Below, piece by piece: positions 1 through 17,907 of a DNA stretch of 64,000 bases. The translations under genes were made by a program, and so were the position numbers. The DNA comes from Ascaris suum (taxonomy: Eukaryota; Nematoda; Chromadorea; Rhabditida; Ascarididae). The notes under the pieces were generated by a model. That model was given only the letters and a program-made list of their open reading frames with translations. It was not told the DNA's origin and made no database searches. Within the stretch, counting starts at the first letter, position 1. Each line of letters starts with the position of its first letter. The DNA is taken from the NCBI GenBank assembly GCA_013433145.1, contig CM024180.1, positions 4,716,001 through 4,780,000 of the forward strand, in the 5' to 3' direction.

Positions 1-870
1 CATCAAACAGATATCCTTTCATTGGAAAAACGTCATCCACGAAAAAAACGTCTCGTCTACGAGACAAACACCTACATGACAGCCGTCTTCTATCAGACAA
101 TCCAGCTAAAAGGGAGAACTTGTCCATAAGACAAAAGGCGTCAATCATGCCGACTTCCACAGAATGAATTTACTTCAGAGAAGCATTCTCGCCTATCACA
201 AAAACATTGCCTAGCACATAGACAAAACACCTTTTTCAGACAAACATCACCTGTTTGGAGAACTGGCATACCTGTGATACGATGACTATCGTTATTTCAT
301 TGTTTGAAATAGTGAGAATTCCTTCATCATTTGAAATTTGTGCCAGAAGACACAACAGAGAGTTTTCTCATCTCACCTCTTTCATTCAAGGAGACGTGAT
401 CATAGAAGTTTCTGCATCCTCTCCTATTGTGAGGTTATTTCAATAAACCAAAATGTTGCTTTTAATTGCAACAAATCTAACAGAATTCTTTGAAATGAAA
501 TATTTCTAAAATGGCAAAAATCGAAAATATTTCAAAACCGGAAATTCCACCTCTCTTTTCAAAAAAAAAAAAAAAAACAACAAAATTCGTTCATCTTTTT
601 ATAAATTTTCATACGTCAACTTGTAGAATTTCTGTGCTCCTCTACTTTGATATTTTTCTTTGAGACATTTGCTCTTTGTTTAGCGAAAATAAAACACTTG
701 TGAAGTTGAAATTCGAAGAAAAAAAGTAGTGACGAGACCACGTTAACCATTTTCTTAAAGAAACAAAAGATGAAAGATGGTAAGTCGACGAAAAAAATGG
801 TGGAAAAATCCACAAACAATATTTCGCTCGCGATTGTCGTTTAGAGTGACTCTCTCTCCTTCTCTCTCTG

Positions 871-924
<54 letters not shown>

Positions 925-2579
925 ATTCAGCGCATTATCAATCGTCACTTGTTGTAATAATGAGGAGACGGTCGACCAGGAAAAGGCGACTTTTCTTTCT
1001 TTCCAGATCTCTAAAAAAATGTCTCAGTTTTTTTATCCTTCTGATAAAAATAGAAGAGGACATATTTCTAGATCATGCCAAAGGCGTGGGGCATTGTTGT
1101 TCATTAAACCATATGGAGATCTGTGCAACCAATCCTCTTTATAGAAAACCTTATGTGATATAGCATATTGAGTTTAGGCAATAATTCGAAATAAAGTGCA
1201 ATATATAAGTCAAGAGTTTGCGAGAGTATCTGAGGTATTGAATGAGCCGTTTCACAAAGTCCACTGTGTTTATGCAAGAAGTCAAATTTAGGCAAAAAAA
1301 AAACACCTGAAGAAACCTACAAATAACTGGATCAACGAACACAATCAAAAACTCAAAGAAAGACGCAAATGAATATGCAAACAACCGATAAAAAACACAA
1401 TATAGCACAAATACACAACACAAACAATCGCGAAAACAATTACACAAATAAATACAGAAATATTGACATACACATACACAGATAAACGCATAAGCAGGCA
1501 ATCATATAAAATACATACAAATACACAGACACACGCATACACATAAGCCATGCACACTACTAGGCGATCTGTGCAACAAAGACCTCATTACAATTTCTAG
1601 ATAGTCATCTCAAGGTGATAAAGTGATGGTACTTTTGATACATGAGTGGAATGGCTCAAGTGCTGGCGTGTGGCGAGGATATCAGGATCGAGGAAGGACT
1701 TTTTTTTGCGAAATCAGTGGAATGAAAACCTCCTTGAGGAATAATCTGAATGTATCATTCGCAGCATTTCTCAACGATCCCAATTTCCTCCTCATCCCTC
1801 CCATATTCATCATACCAATATGCTCAGTCCCTGAACACCGTTCATTCGTAAGCTTCCATCACAGAAGCTCTACTCTTTCAGTCATAGTGATGTATCATTG
1901 CCGCTTCGCAGTGAACGGATAAAATAGATGAATTAATATGCGAACTTCAAATCCGACTTCAACGCAAATATGAGAATTTAAAGGCAAATCGAAATAATAT
2001 GCAAATAGGCTATTTAAAAGCGCCGTCTGGAGAGAAAACATATATGTGTTCGATTTAGAAATTTCATAACTTTGATTTCGAGAATGCAGGACTTCGTGCG
2101 AACTAGCAATGAGAGAGATATCCTATACAATCAAGACTTATTAGAAATGCATAGCTGATGTCGATGTTTTTTGCAATTATTTGTACGATGCATATAGCAG
2201 ATATTGTGGATTCGACGTTATTATTCCAGCTGACTTTTTCATCACTTTGGAGGGATTGTGTGAGGTTAAAGAGAGCAGTGAAGGCTTGCAAAATTAAGGT
2301 CGCATGTCCGTAAAACATCTTTTTACATGGGGTTCGTTAACTTCCTGCGTCTGATCATCGAAAAAATTCTCTCGAAATTCAACCATCACATGTCTTCACT
2401 CTACATTGAAGATAAGCTAAGAGTATTGTGCATTTGAATTCGTTGCCTATTTGTAAACGGCACACTTATGTTGTGACGGACCCTCATACCCATTTTTTTC
2501 TACACTTTGCAGTGCAGTGATCAGTGCTAAGTGTTGCTAAATTCTTCACGTGTTTGCTCTCGGAATTTCACATTGAAAT
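1..2579. other. No supported gene
   Basis: All short ORFs here lack a convincing splice context or protein-like composition. The stretch holds a (CT)n microsatellite (873-921) and a low-complexity ACA/ATACA-rich zone at about 1380-1556. Met-less exons could have been missed. Confidence 0.5.
873..921. repeat. (TC)n microsatellite
   Basis: Uninterrupted TC dinucleotides of about 49 bases, preceded by an imperfect CTCTCC stretch from 851. The serine/leucine and arginine/glutamate ORFs over it are translations of the repeat, not genes. Confidence 0.95.
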
Positions 2580-2710
2580 TCACTCAGTAACCTCCGATGA
2601 AATGTTAGAAATGAAAGCCTCTTTGTCAATCAAGCCGTTAAATGCGAGAAAGAAGCGGCCCTTCAGTTCAGAGATACCTTCTTGCGCCTCTCCATGCGCT
2701 TCCTTTTCCA
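2580..2710 (-). CDS. Isolated 3'-terminal exon, unknown protein
   Basis: On the minus strand a frame of 42 codons runs from an AG at 2711-2712 to a TGA at 2580-2582. The peptide is rich in E, K, G and F and includes GISELKGRFFLAFNGLIDKE, which looks like real protein. It has no methionine near its start, so it would be an internal or last exon entered after one base of a codon. GAG followed by GTTACT near the end could be a weak donor. No other exon of this gene was found and the family is not recognised. It may be the far 3' end of the minus-strand gene at 7.3-12.0 kb or of a separate gene. Confidence 0.35.
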
Positions 2711-4630
<1,920 letters not shown>

Positions 4631-4989
4631 TTTAGCCGTGGACTTAATTTCATAATGATGCAATCTTTAAGATGAATGTGGAGTAATGTGCACTAAATGG
4701 CCCTCCTCGATCAAACCGTTTTTTTAATAATTTTAAATTCAATATGAACCGACCGATCACAAAAATTGCATTTCGGAAAATGAGATGATCGTATTTGCCG
4801 GAACCTAACTATCATAGATTATTATAAACTAGCAGCAAGAAGAACAGACGAATGAAATTCGGCTTTTGAAATCATTAAAAGATGTGAACGTTGTGCACAG
4901 TGAAAGTTGAGAAAACCGAATTTTTGAACTAAGCAAAGGTAAATTGTGTTTGTTTTCTTCACAATTCTCATACCTGGTTTTTTCTTTTA

Positions 4990-5330
4990 TTTCAATTAAT
5001 AGAGCATTCATTAGGAACAGATGGCTCTTCATATCGCTTCCGCCCGCCCTGACCCGGTACCTCTCTGATCCAGACGGCTCCTATGGTTTTCAGGTCGGCC
5101 TCTACTTCTTGCAGGTCGGTCGCGTAAAGCTTAGGCTCGTCTCCTGCCCGTCGGATGCTGACGAGCCGATCCGCCGTTGTTCCTCGTATGACTGTCGGGA
5201 CTTATTCCGCCGCCCTCGTCCCGATGAGGATGCCGGGCGCGGTGGCTCGGTTGCGCGGAGCCAACACGTCTGGTCGGAGCTTACTTACAACCGACCGCGC
5301 AGTAGACAATGGAAAACGATGAATGGTTTT
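4990..5330 (-). repeat. GC-rich island, copy of a dispersed repeat
   Basis: The segment at about 5037-5300 is much richer in G and C than its surroundings. Read on the minus strand, about 4990-5141 matches 58615-58800 on the plus strand. Shared blocks include GGAAGCGATATGAAGAG, AATGAATGCTCT and a GACCTGCAAGAAG-like block. Neither copy has an intact frame. The 58 kb copy has an RRRGRPARTYSDSL-like stretch resembling the C-terminal part of non-LTR reverse transcriptases, so both may be decayed tails of a LINE-type element. The ends of the unit are not defined. Confidence 0.55.
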
Positions 5331-5776
5331 GTGCTGTAAATATGACATCATCTCCTAGTTTGGGTAAACTTTGTTCGTTAATAAAATCTGCCATCGCTAA
5401 TACTACAAACTATCGGCATCATGAAGTGAAATGCGATTCTCAGATTTCTTCATCGGATCTAACGGCTACAGAAGATATGATTTTTTTACATTTATTAATT
5501 AAATGGCACTTGCAGAAAAATCTCTTCTTCCTTTGTTCTTCAAAATTTTACGCGCATTCTTCCTTATTCAAAAATTTGCTCGTTGTTTTTAAAAAATTTC
5601 TAGGTCATCTAAAGTAATATCAGCACATCACTTCCATCCGAAAATTACATATACAAAGGTGTTTCAAAGCACTGTTGAAATTTATGCATGAAATAAGAAA
5701 GAAGTATGCAGAAAACGCATAAAAATATCACAAAAAAGCTTAGTGTTGTTATACGCTTGTAGACCTACATAGGTGT

Positions 5777-5826
5777 ACTGTAATCAATCAGTACTATATA
5801 CACTGTAATCAATCAGTACTATATAC
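5777..5826. repeat. 25 bp perfect tandem duplication
   Basis: ACTGTAATCAATCAGTACTA plus TATAC occurs twice in direct succession (5777-5801 and 5802-5826). Confidence 0.95.
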
Positions 5827-6612
5827 CTACACCAGAAAAAATGCATAATATATGCATCAGAATGGTAAACAATAAACAAAAATGTTTGAAGCGTGAAATA
5901 TCTAGAAATTATGTTACATACGGTGAAGCAATTCAATGCAAAACACAAAATGGAGCGTACATAAAAATAAAACTATAAGATATGATACATATATGCGATA
6001 CATAAATAAAAAAGACACAGAGGCGGAAAGAACATCAGTATCTAATAAATACAAATGCGGCTCCACTCACATATCCGGTGTTTTCCCCTCCTAAAGGTCA
6101 TGACATTGGGTTAAAGCAGATAGCAAGTATCAGTCAGTGATTACTCGATTCACTAGAAGTTCTCAGAGTGTTCGATAGTTTCGATGGCTATTTTCTCTGT
6201 TCGCTTAAAATACTATAATATAAAGGGAAGCGGATGAATATAAATATAAAATATGCATAAATGCATGAAGGCATATAAGCGACAAATACATACAATAGCA
6301 TTTACATATATAAATTAGAGGAAAAAGGAACGTGAAAACAAAAACATTTTTTGAAAATCAAAATAAAATCGCAAACAAACTTTCAGTTCACCTCTATTAA
6401 TAAAATAAACCACTCCTATAAGCTATAAAAATACATAGATCACATAGTAAAAGTGAAAGAAGTATATAGAGATCGAATAGAAATAACGCCTAATTCAAAC
6501 ATCAAAATGATTAAGAACTCGAAAATGTATTGAATATTGATGTGACTTATGCTTATTTAATCATTAATATTGAAATATTAGAAGGCCCATTCGCCCATTT
6601 GCCCAAGGCCCA

Positions 6613-6642
6613 CTTAGATGCCCACTCAAATGGGCATCTAAG
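6613..6642. repeat. Perfect 12 bp inverted repeat
   Basis: CTTAGATGCCCA and TGGGCATCTAAG flank a 6-base loop. It sits in a cluster of GCCCA motifs from about 6583. Confidence 0.9.
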
Positions 6643-7181
6643 CTGATTTTAGAAAAAATGAACAGCAGCATTTGAATCGAATGAACTTTCGAGTGGAAAT
6701 TAGAAATACAATAGCCTTCCGCATCATATATGAATATCAACGAATAACTACTGTGAAAATATATTTTAAATCGATTACATTATCATTTGCTATATAATTC
6801 AAAAAAAGTTAGTGCAATATTGACCATCAAATCTATCCAATTAGATGAGATATGAATAAGATAAACTTCTGGAAATTTCTAGCTTCATTATAATATTAGA
6901 GGTTGCGTAAATTCTAAAAGGAATAATAACATGAAGATAAATTTTGCGCATTTTTTCTACGATTCAAAGGGTGTAACAATCAAATTTCATAGCTGAAGGT
7001 TTATTTAGAGCTGCCAACAAAAAAGCTACCAACAGACAGACAAATACAAAGACGCACATGCGTACTTCTCCGAGCGATGGAAAACACGATGTGTTTTGCT
7101 TTGGAATGATGTGCATGAAACACTCATTAAACGATGAAAATGGATGAAACATTTTATCGAAATGACTGTTCTCCTTTTGCT

Positions 7182-7277
7182 TCAGTGCAAGCGTTCTAAC
7201 TCAGTTTCAACCTCAGGCTCTCCGGATTGCACTTCAGGTTCAGGATCAGGCTCTAATTTCGGCACTTGGCCAAACAT
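7182..7277 (-). other. Open frame continuing past the TGA
   Basis: The last exon of the 7.3-12.0 kb gene ends in TGA at 7278-7280. The same frame then stays open for 31 codons to another TGA, with an acidic, proline-rich composition (PKLEPDPEPEVQSGEPEVE). It could be readthrough, a recent nonsense mutation, a separate exon or chance. The plus strand is also open here after TTTTGCTTCAG. Confidence 0.3.
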
Positions 7278-12009
<4,732 letters not shown>

Positions 12010-12573
12010 CTGTGATCGCATACGCATGGCTCGTCGACAATTCCCCTTTCTTGTTCGCTTCAGCGAGTTTCTTTTTACCCACGCTTCCGTTGAACAAGTA
12101 AAACAAACCTGCCGCGTTTGATTAGAAAGCGCGCTGAGGGCTTTGTTTTACTTCTGTCGGTGTTCTTTAAAAAGAAATTTTTTTTTCATGTACAGACTTT
12201 TGCGCCACTTTCCGTAGGTATTTCTGTGGTTGACTTGATCCGTTAATTAATGGATTCATTAGATTGACTGATCGAGTAGTCTGTATTCTTCACATGGATA
12301 AAGGAAACTACATATAGCGGTATCAAAGAGGAATGAATAAAAGCATTATCACAACTAACACTATGTTAGCATGAAATCGAAGCAATACTTTGTAAGGGCG
12401 GAAAAAGTAATTGTGACGTGGGCGGAGTGGGAGAAAGAAGGGGGTAGAGGGAAAGATGGTGCCACTCTAGCCAAAGGTATTATAGAAAGCATGCTGTCTT
12501 CTGACTCTCACACCTGTAAAGATGTTATTTGGCGCCCATCTCGGGATGGATTGTAAAGTTCTTAACTAATTGC

Positions 12574-12619
12574 TCTGAGTTACTTTACTGCAATTTAGGT
12601 TGCAGTAAAGTAACTCAGA
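12574..12619. repeat. Perfect 20 bp inverted repeat, hairpin
   Basis: TCTGAGTTACTTTACTGCAA and its exact reverse complement flank a 6-base loop (TTTAGG). Pairing may continue imperfectly outward. It could be a small palindromic element or a short structured RNA; nothing shows transcription. Confidence 0.9.
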
Positions 12620-13014
12620 CTTGTTAGGTTTTACTTGTTTTACCCCTCGGTTTATCGTTTTACAAAGCGTCTTCGTTAGAATATAAAGCGCAAACGTCTT
12701 TCGTGTTTGCTTATATATTTCATTCGAAAATATTTGCTCGTTTACAAAGTTGTATTACGCTCGGATCGAAATAGTATTAGCGATTCGAACTGATATGTTC
12801 AATTCATTTGTTTTCCGTATTGTTCCCATCCGGAATCCTTGCCGGATCATTTGGTTGTGGCCGGTGACTTGTCTGTTTCAAGCGATGATTAGGGTGATCC
12901 GATCTCTCTGCTAGATCAGTTGCTCGACCATTGTAACCGTAGTTTTACCTACCTTATTTTTGCATATTCACATCTTCATTTCTCATAATCTCTGATACTT
13001 TCTTCTCTTTTTTT

Positions 13015-13049
13015 GGGGGGAGGGGAGACGAGAGGGGGAGGGGATTGGG
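13015..13049 (+). other. G-rich tract, possible G-quadruplex
   Basis: Four G runs (6, 4, 5 and 4 bases) within about 30 bases on the plus strand, some 680 bases before the ATG of the zinc-module gene. Confidence 0.6.
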
Positions 13050-13720
13050 TTGAAACGCGCGGATGTGAGCCCGGCTCATGGTTCAGATGTTTTTTTTCTC
13101 GCATATTTATATTGTTGGACGGGTTTTCCGTACTTGATCCTAAAATAGAAATATTTTTATTGTCATATGCATGCGTTCTTATTTATTTTTTCATTCGGTA
13201 ATTTCAAACCGCGAATTATCAAAGTAATAACGATGAAATTTAGGCTCATATAACCGATGTCGACTTGTGAAACAAAATGAGCAACATTTCAGACATAAAA
13301 CCGAACGATAGAAATAATAAAGCATATAATCGTGATAGTTTTAATTCAGTATAAATCCAAAGATTTTCCGAATGTCGAGTTGTTTTTCGCCGGTTTAAGT
13401 TATACCTCTACGCTGAGCATCAATTTTTAGCTTCAATCCCGCTTATCATCTCCTGCATTACCTGCATTATCAACATTTTATAAGGGCGTTAAAGCTATTA
13501 CGATGTTACAGTTCTTGGTGTTAATGTCGGAGACGGCTAAAAAACAAGACATTTTTTGGGGCGTTGAAGTTCGTATAATCGACCGATTGTTTAAGAAAAT
13601 ATATTATTATTTTTATTATTGTTACGAAATAATTCAATGGTCGATTGCCTTATTAAGCGGATATGTGAAGGCGAATATTCGTAGTGGCATGCTCTTCTGC
13701 TAATCTTCTGATCGTTGCCT

Positions 13721-13732
13721 CATTTAGGATAG
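13721..13732 (+). promoter_or_regulatory. Putative SL trans-splice acceptor
   Basis: CATTTAG ends 5 bases before the ATG at 13733. An upstream cis-spliced exon would look the same. Confidence 0.45.
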
Positions 13733-16700
13733 ATGGCGCCGAAGAAGGATTTCTCTGATCCACGTGTGATAAGCGTGTTGGCACGATACAAAAAAGATCT
13801 GCAATCAGTAAAAGCGGTGAAAAGTGAATTAGAGAGAACACTTGGATGGGAGACAACTTTGCAGACTGTATGGAGACATTTGAAGGTATGATATTTTTAT
13901 GTGATCGCTGTTCTGCGACCGTTGCAATTTTGCTAAACATCAACAGTCAGTAGTCACGAAAAATTCCAAGTATATATCGTTCTTCGCCTACAAGATCTTC
14001 CCATTCAAATTCCCCTCCCCCCCCCCCCCCTTCCACCGTACCTTCTCGCTCAGCTTTCATCGATTGATCCATTAGATAAACGTGTTGTAGATATGGACGC
14101 TCATACTGAAGTAAGTGAGAAAGTAATCGTTAAGAAGTAAATTTCTACGAAAATTTGACCCGTAACCTCATAAGCGTAAAAGTTTTTCTTGAATATTTTC
14201 TCAGTATTATCTCAGTAAATTATGAAGGTACTGCTTTCAAAACGAATTCCTTCACTTAATAGCCAAAAAAAACCTCGCAAGAAGTTGACATATTCCTTTC
14301 AGAGTTTTGAAAAAGAACAAGAGGCAATGATTAGAGCAAAAGGAGAATATCCGGTCATCGATTGGAGTTTATCCTGGAATGATATTGACGTCGATGACCA
14401 TTACGGAGAGGAGGCGATCGATGTTGCTATAGCTGACGATGATTCATATATTTCTTCATCAACACCACCGAAACTTTTACGAGAGAATCGTTCATCGACG
14501 AAACGGTTTTTTTCGATTGTTTCCATTCCATTTTTTTAAAAACTTTTATTCATTTCTTTATTTGTTTTTGTTTGTATATTTATATTTATTCATTGCCATA
14601 TATTTTTATGCGATAAAATATAGTTTTGTTTAATTGCACTGAAAGTTTTTTGCAGAATTTAATTAATTCGGCCCATTGCTTCCCAAATGTAAAAAAAAAA
14701 GTTTTCAGTTAGGCTTTAGAGGAAGTTTAAGCACAGATGCAGTTTTGTGGTACCTTGTCGTTGATTTCTTAAGAGAGCCTTCGATGGTACTCTCCTCCAA
14801 AGCATCGATTCATCAGTCCTTTCAACCTCTATGCAAGTCTTATGATGAAATATTTCAGGTATGTTGGCGAATGCTGTCGTCTTCGATCACCTCAACCAGT
14901 TTATTGCACATCCTTACGGCACTCCTCAGCACCTTCACAAATCCATAGAATGCGTTCGAAGCGTCTAACGATGTCATCGTTGGTGATCCGTGAAAAGGAT
15001 AATCCACAATTCGTACGTGTCTATCGTCAGACGGCTGCAACAAACGATACCGTCTATTATCGATGTTCAACATGTGATACGATTAAACGCAAACTAAAAG
15101 CATCAAGGATATCGATGCAAGGTGAGCATTCCTTAAAATACAATTAATCTTTAGGAGTTTCCACTTCTTCCAACCTCAGTTAATTTCTTCTCTGGTTGGA
15201 TAAAGCCATTTCAAAAGATGCATGAAACATATGGTACCAGCTCAACGAGTATTATTGGATGCTAGACAACGGTTTGTAAGATCCAATAAGAACTGAAGTG
15301 AATGCGGTTCAAATGGAGTAATAAGGAGTGTCGAACTTGAATGTATTGCAAAGTTAGTCTAGGCTGTTATGCAGAATGTGGTACTGTTCCGTATCACTCG
15401 AACCCTTACGGTAGGCTTACGTGGTTATCAAATGATATAACTGATGTTGCATGGTTATGCTTATGTTTTCTCGCAGATCTCTTTTGTTGTCATGGCTACT
15501 ATTTTATTACGTCGCATTATTTTCCAATAATGAGCGGTCATATCCAGTTCTGAACGTCTGCTGGTAGTCCAATTTATTTCGCATCGTTTCCGAACATTGC
15601 AGTCTTTTCTGTCGCTGGAGGAGGGCGATAGTTGTCGCCGTCTTTGCTGCTACAGTCTTTCTCCCCTTTGATTAAGCCAAGTGCCTTGAATTTTAGCTCT
15701 TTCTGTTCATTGATTCCACTGGTAGGTTAGTTTGTTATTGAGTGCATTAATAAAGAAATATGTGAAGAGAAGTATTATGGGTTGGTAACGCAGGTGCTGA
15801 TAATGGCAACGAGAGAGGTACGGAGTTCTGCAGCGCAGAGAAGAATTTCCGATGGAGAGCTACCGTCAAGACGATACATGGACGAGTGGTCGGTAATCCG
15901 TATCCACAACATCATCCGGATTGCCATCCAATATCAGCCGATCAACAAAAGGCGCTCGAAACTTATCGAAGTATCAAAGCAAAATTAAAAGATGGACGAG
16001 CTTCTTCGAGTAGTGCAACGCTAATGGTTTCTTAAACTTTGATATATTTCTTCATTAATTTAACACTTGTGTAAATTTCCATTATATTTTCTTTCTTCAT
16101 TATTTAGGCGATAGGCGGATAATATTTATGCATAGAAAATCATATATCACTATCGTTACCTAGTGGCCTAGAATAGACTTATACAGGCAGATTACTGGTG
16201 TGGTACTTTCCTTTTATCGAAGCAAGAGGAATGTTCTTTCCACTCGTGTTGGTTATACTTATCACTCTCTTCAGCTTGAGTTGTTCTACTTCTTAGGCGT
16301 AACCACATCTCCATTGCAATAATTGCTTGTAGAGGCATCGCATTGATCAAAATGGTAGAAGCGGATATGACGATGAAGCGGACGACATGTGCTTTCCAGT
16401 TTGGAGGCGAGTAAATATTCCTTATTATGATGTGACGGGAAACACACATAGTGGTATATCTCACATGCCTGTTGCATCGTCGACAATTCGAGCGAGAGCT
16501 AGGTTAGTGTTTCTTCTTGAGATCTGTTAAGTGATCGTGTTTTCGTTACCGAATTTTCCGCCGAGAAGCCCGTCTGTCTTATACAAGTGTCTCCTATGCA
16601 TTGAAAGGTGCAGCATAAATAGAAGGTCGCCCTCTTCCGCCCTCACCTCCTAATCCAATCCCATCTCCTCCTTCTTTCTTCGATTTTGTAAGTATTTGGT

Positions 16701-17829
16701 GAGAACTTTTCTCGCTAACGAACTCGAAAAGGTGGCAGCATGCCTTGGAAGTCTCACAGCAAAGAAGTAATTTATACGTATACTCTATCACCGAAGATTC
16801 GATTCGTTGTATCACTGCCAGAGGAGCGGGCGTTGGAGGTGGAAGCTGGAAATGATTCATCGATTTTCATGGGGATTCCGAACAACCAGTTGAATGGTGT
16901 TTATTTTCTTCGACGTGTGAGCGGCACTTACTCGAGAGTATTGGAGGAGAGGAATCTATGTGAGGGGAGGGAGGGGCCGGAGGGGGGGGGGGTGAACGGA
17001 GGGAGGAAAGAGGCGAGAAAGTGAGTCATGAGTCAGGGACTCTTAGTCGCTCCTTGGCCTGAAGAGATGTATTGCTTAAGTATAGTTAAAATTTTTTAAC
17101 TTTCTCGACGTCAATGACTGAGATTATTTATTTTCATTAAAATTGAAAAAGCGCGAACAATGAAATGGCCTTTTGGCCTCTTCCGGTAATTAAGCAGGTA
17201 CTAAGTTGTTATTGACCTGATATTTCCACTCAAAACCATAAGAAAGCTTCCTTTGTTTTTAGATCCAAAAATAGCGATTTATACTGCGAAGAGAATTTCG
17301 ATACTGGGATCAGGTAATCCTTTAACGTCTTCGTTTATACGATACTGTAATTGCATATGTTTCTGTTTGTCTGCTTGCTAGTTTGCATACACAAATTACG
17401 AAAGCGATTGCGATGAAATGAGGTGAATCTTCACTACGAGCAGATGTCTTATTATTGCTTGAATTATTAAATTTTTATGAGATAACGACATCTGAAAGGT
17501 AAATCATATAGTTCTCTCATGGATTGTGATAAACGCTGGAATTAGCAGTTCGTAAGGTGGAGTGGCGAGTGGGAATTTTGCGGCGTTCTATGAAATCTGC
17601 TGAAATAAGAGGGTCGTTGAGATTTTCGTATATCTAGTATGATTAGATGAGAAACGTTGTGTGGTCATCTTGGATTCTGTTATCGTATCTCGAGTTGCCA
17701 GGAACTAAATCAATTAACTTTTTCAGTAGATGCCTTTGTGAGTGAAGAGAACATTTAGCATACCAGAATTACACGTATACATACATATGCATATATACGT
17801 CATATATACCGATATTAATGCATATGTAC

Positions 17830-17907
<78 letters not shown>

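Larger units (their letters stand above)
5331..7181. other. No supported gene; small repeats
   Basis: AT-rich DNA containing a 25 bp tandem duplication (5777-5826) and a hairpin (6613-6642). No coding signal seen. Confidence 0.5.
12010..13732. other. Intergenic or missing 5' exons; ambiguous coding signal
   Basis: Between the divergent genes at 7.3-12.0 kb (minus) and 13.7-22.1 kb (plus). About 12780-12950 reads as protein-like on both strands. On minus, after CTGATCTAG, it contains SDHPNHRLKQTSHRPQPND and ends in TGA. On plus it contains PESLPDHLVVAGDLSVSSDD before TAG. Neither could be joined in phase to a neighbour. The stretch also holds a hairpin (12574-12619) and a G-rich tract (13015-13049). 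Confidence 0.4.

Noticed and set aside
642..1163. ORFs of 94 and 128 codons over the (TC)n repeat
   Set aside because: Length comes from the repeat (Arg-Glu or Ser-Leu alternation); no splice or start context.
5231..5248. GCCGGGCGCGGTGGCTC, identical to the start of human Alu/7SL
   Set aside because: The match ends after about 17 bases and the flanks do not continue as Alu. The segment belongs to a GC-rich nematode repeat, so contamination is not supported.
13733..16035. A separate one-module gene ending at TAA 16033
   Set aside because: An exon at 16333-16502 joins both exon 4 (phase 0) and exon 6 (phase 2) and carries a segment homologous to exon 8, so one gene is the better model; kept as a possible isoform.
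16740..17024. 94-codon plus ORF in the long intron of the zinc-module gene
   Set aside because: It does not fit the phase of the flanking exons with any good donor, and its end is a G-rich tract. An optional exon cannot be excluded.
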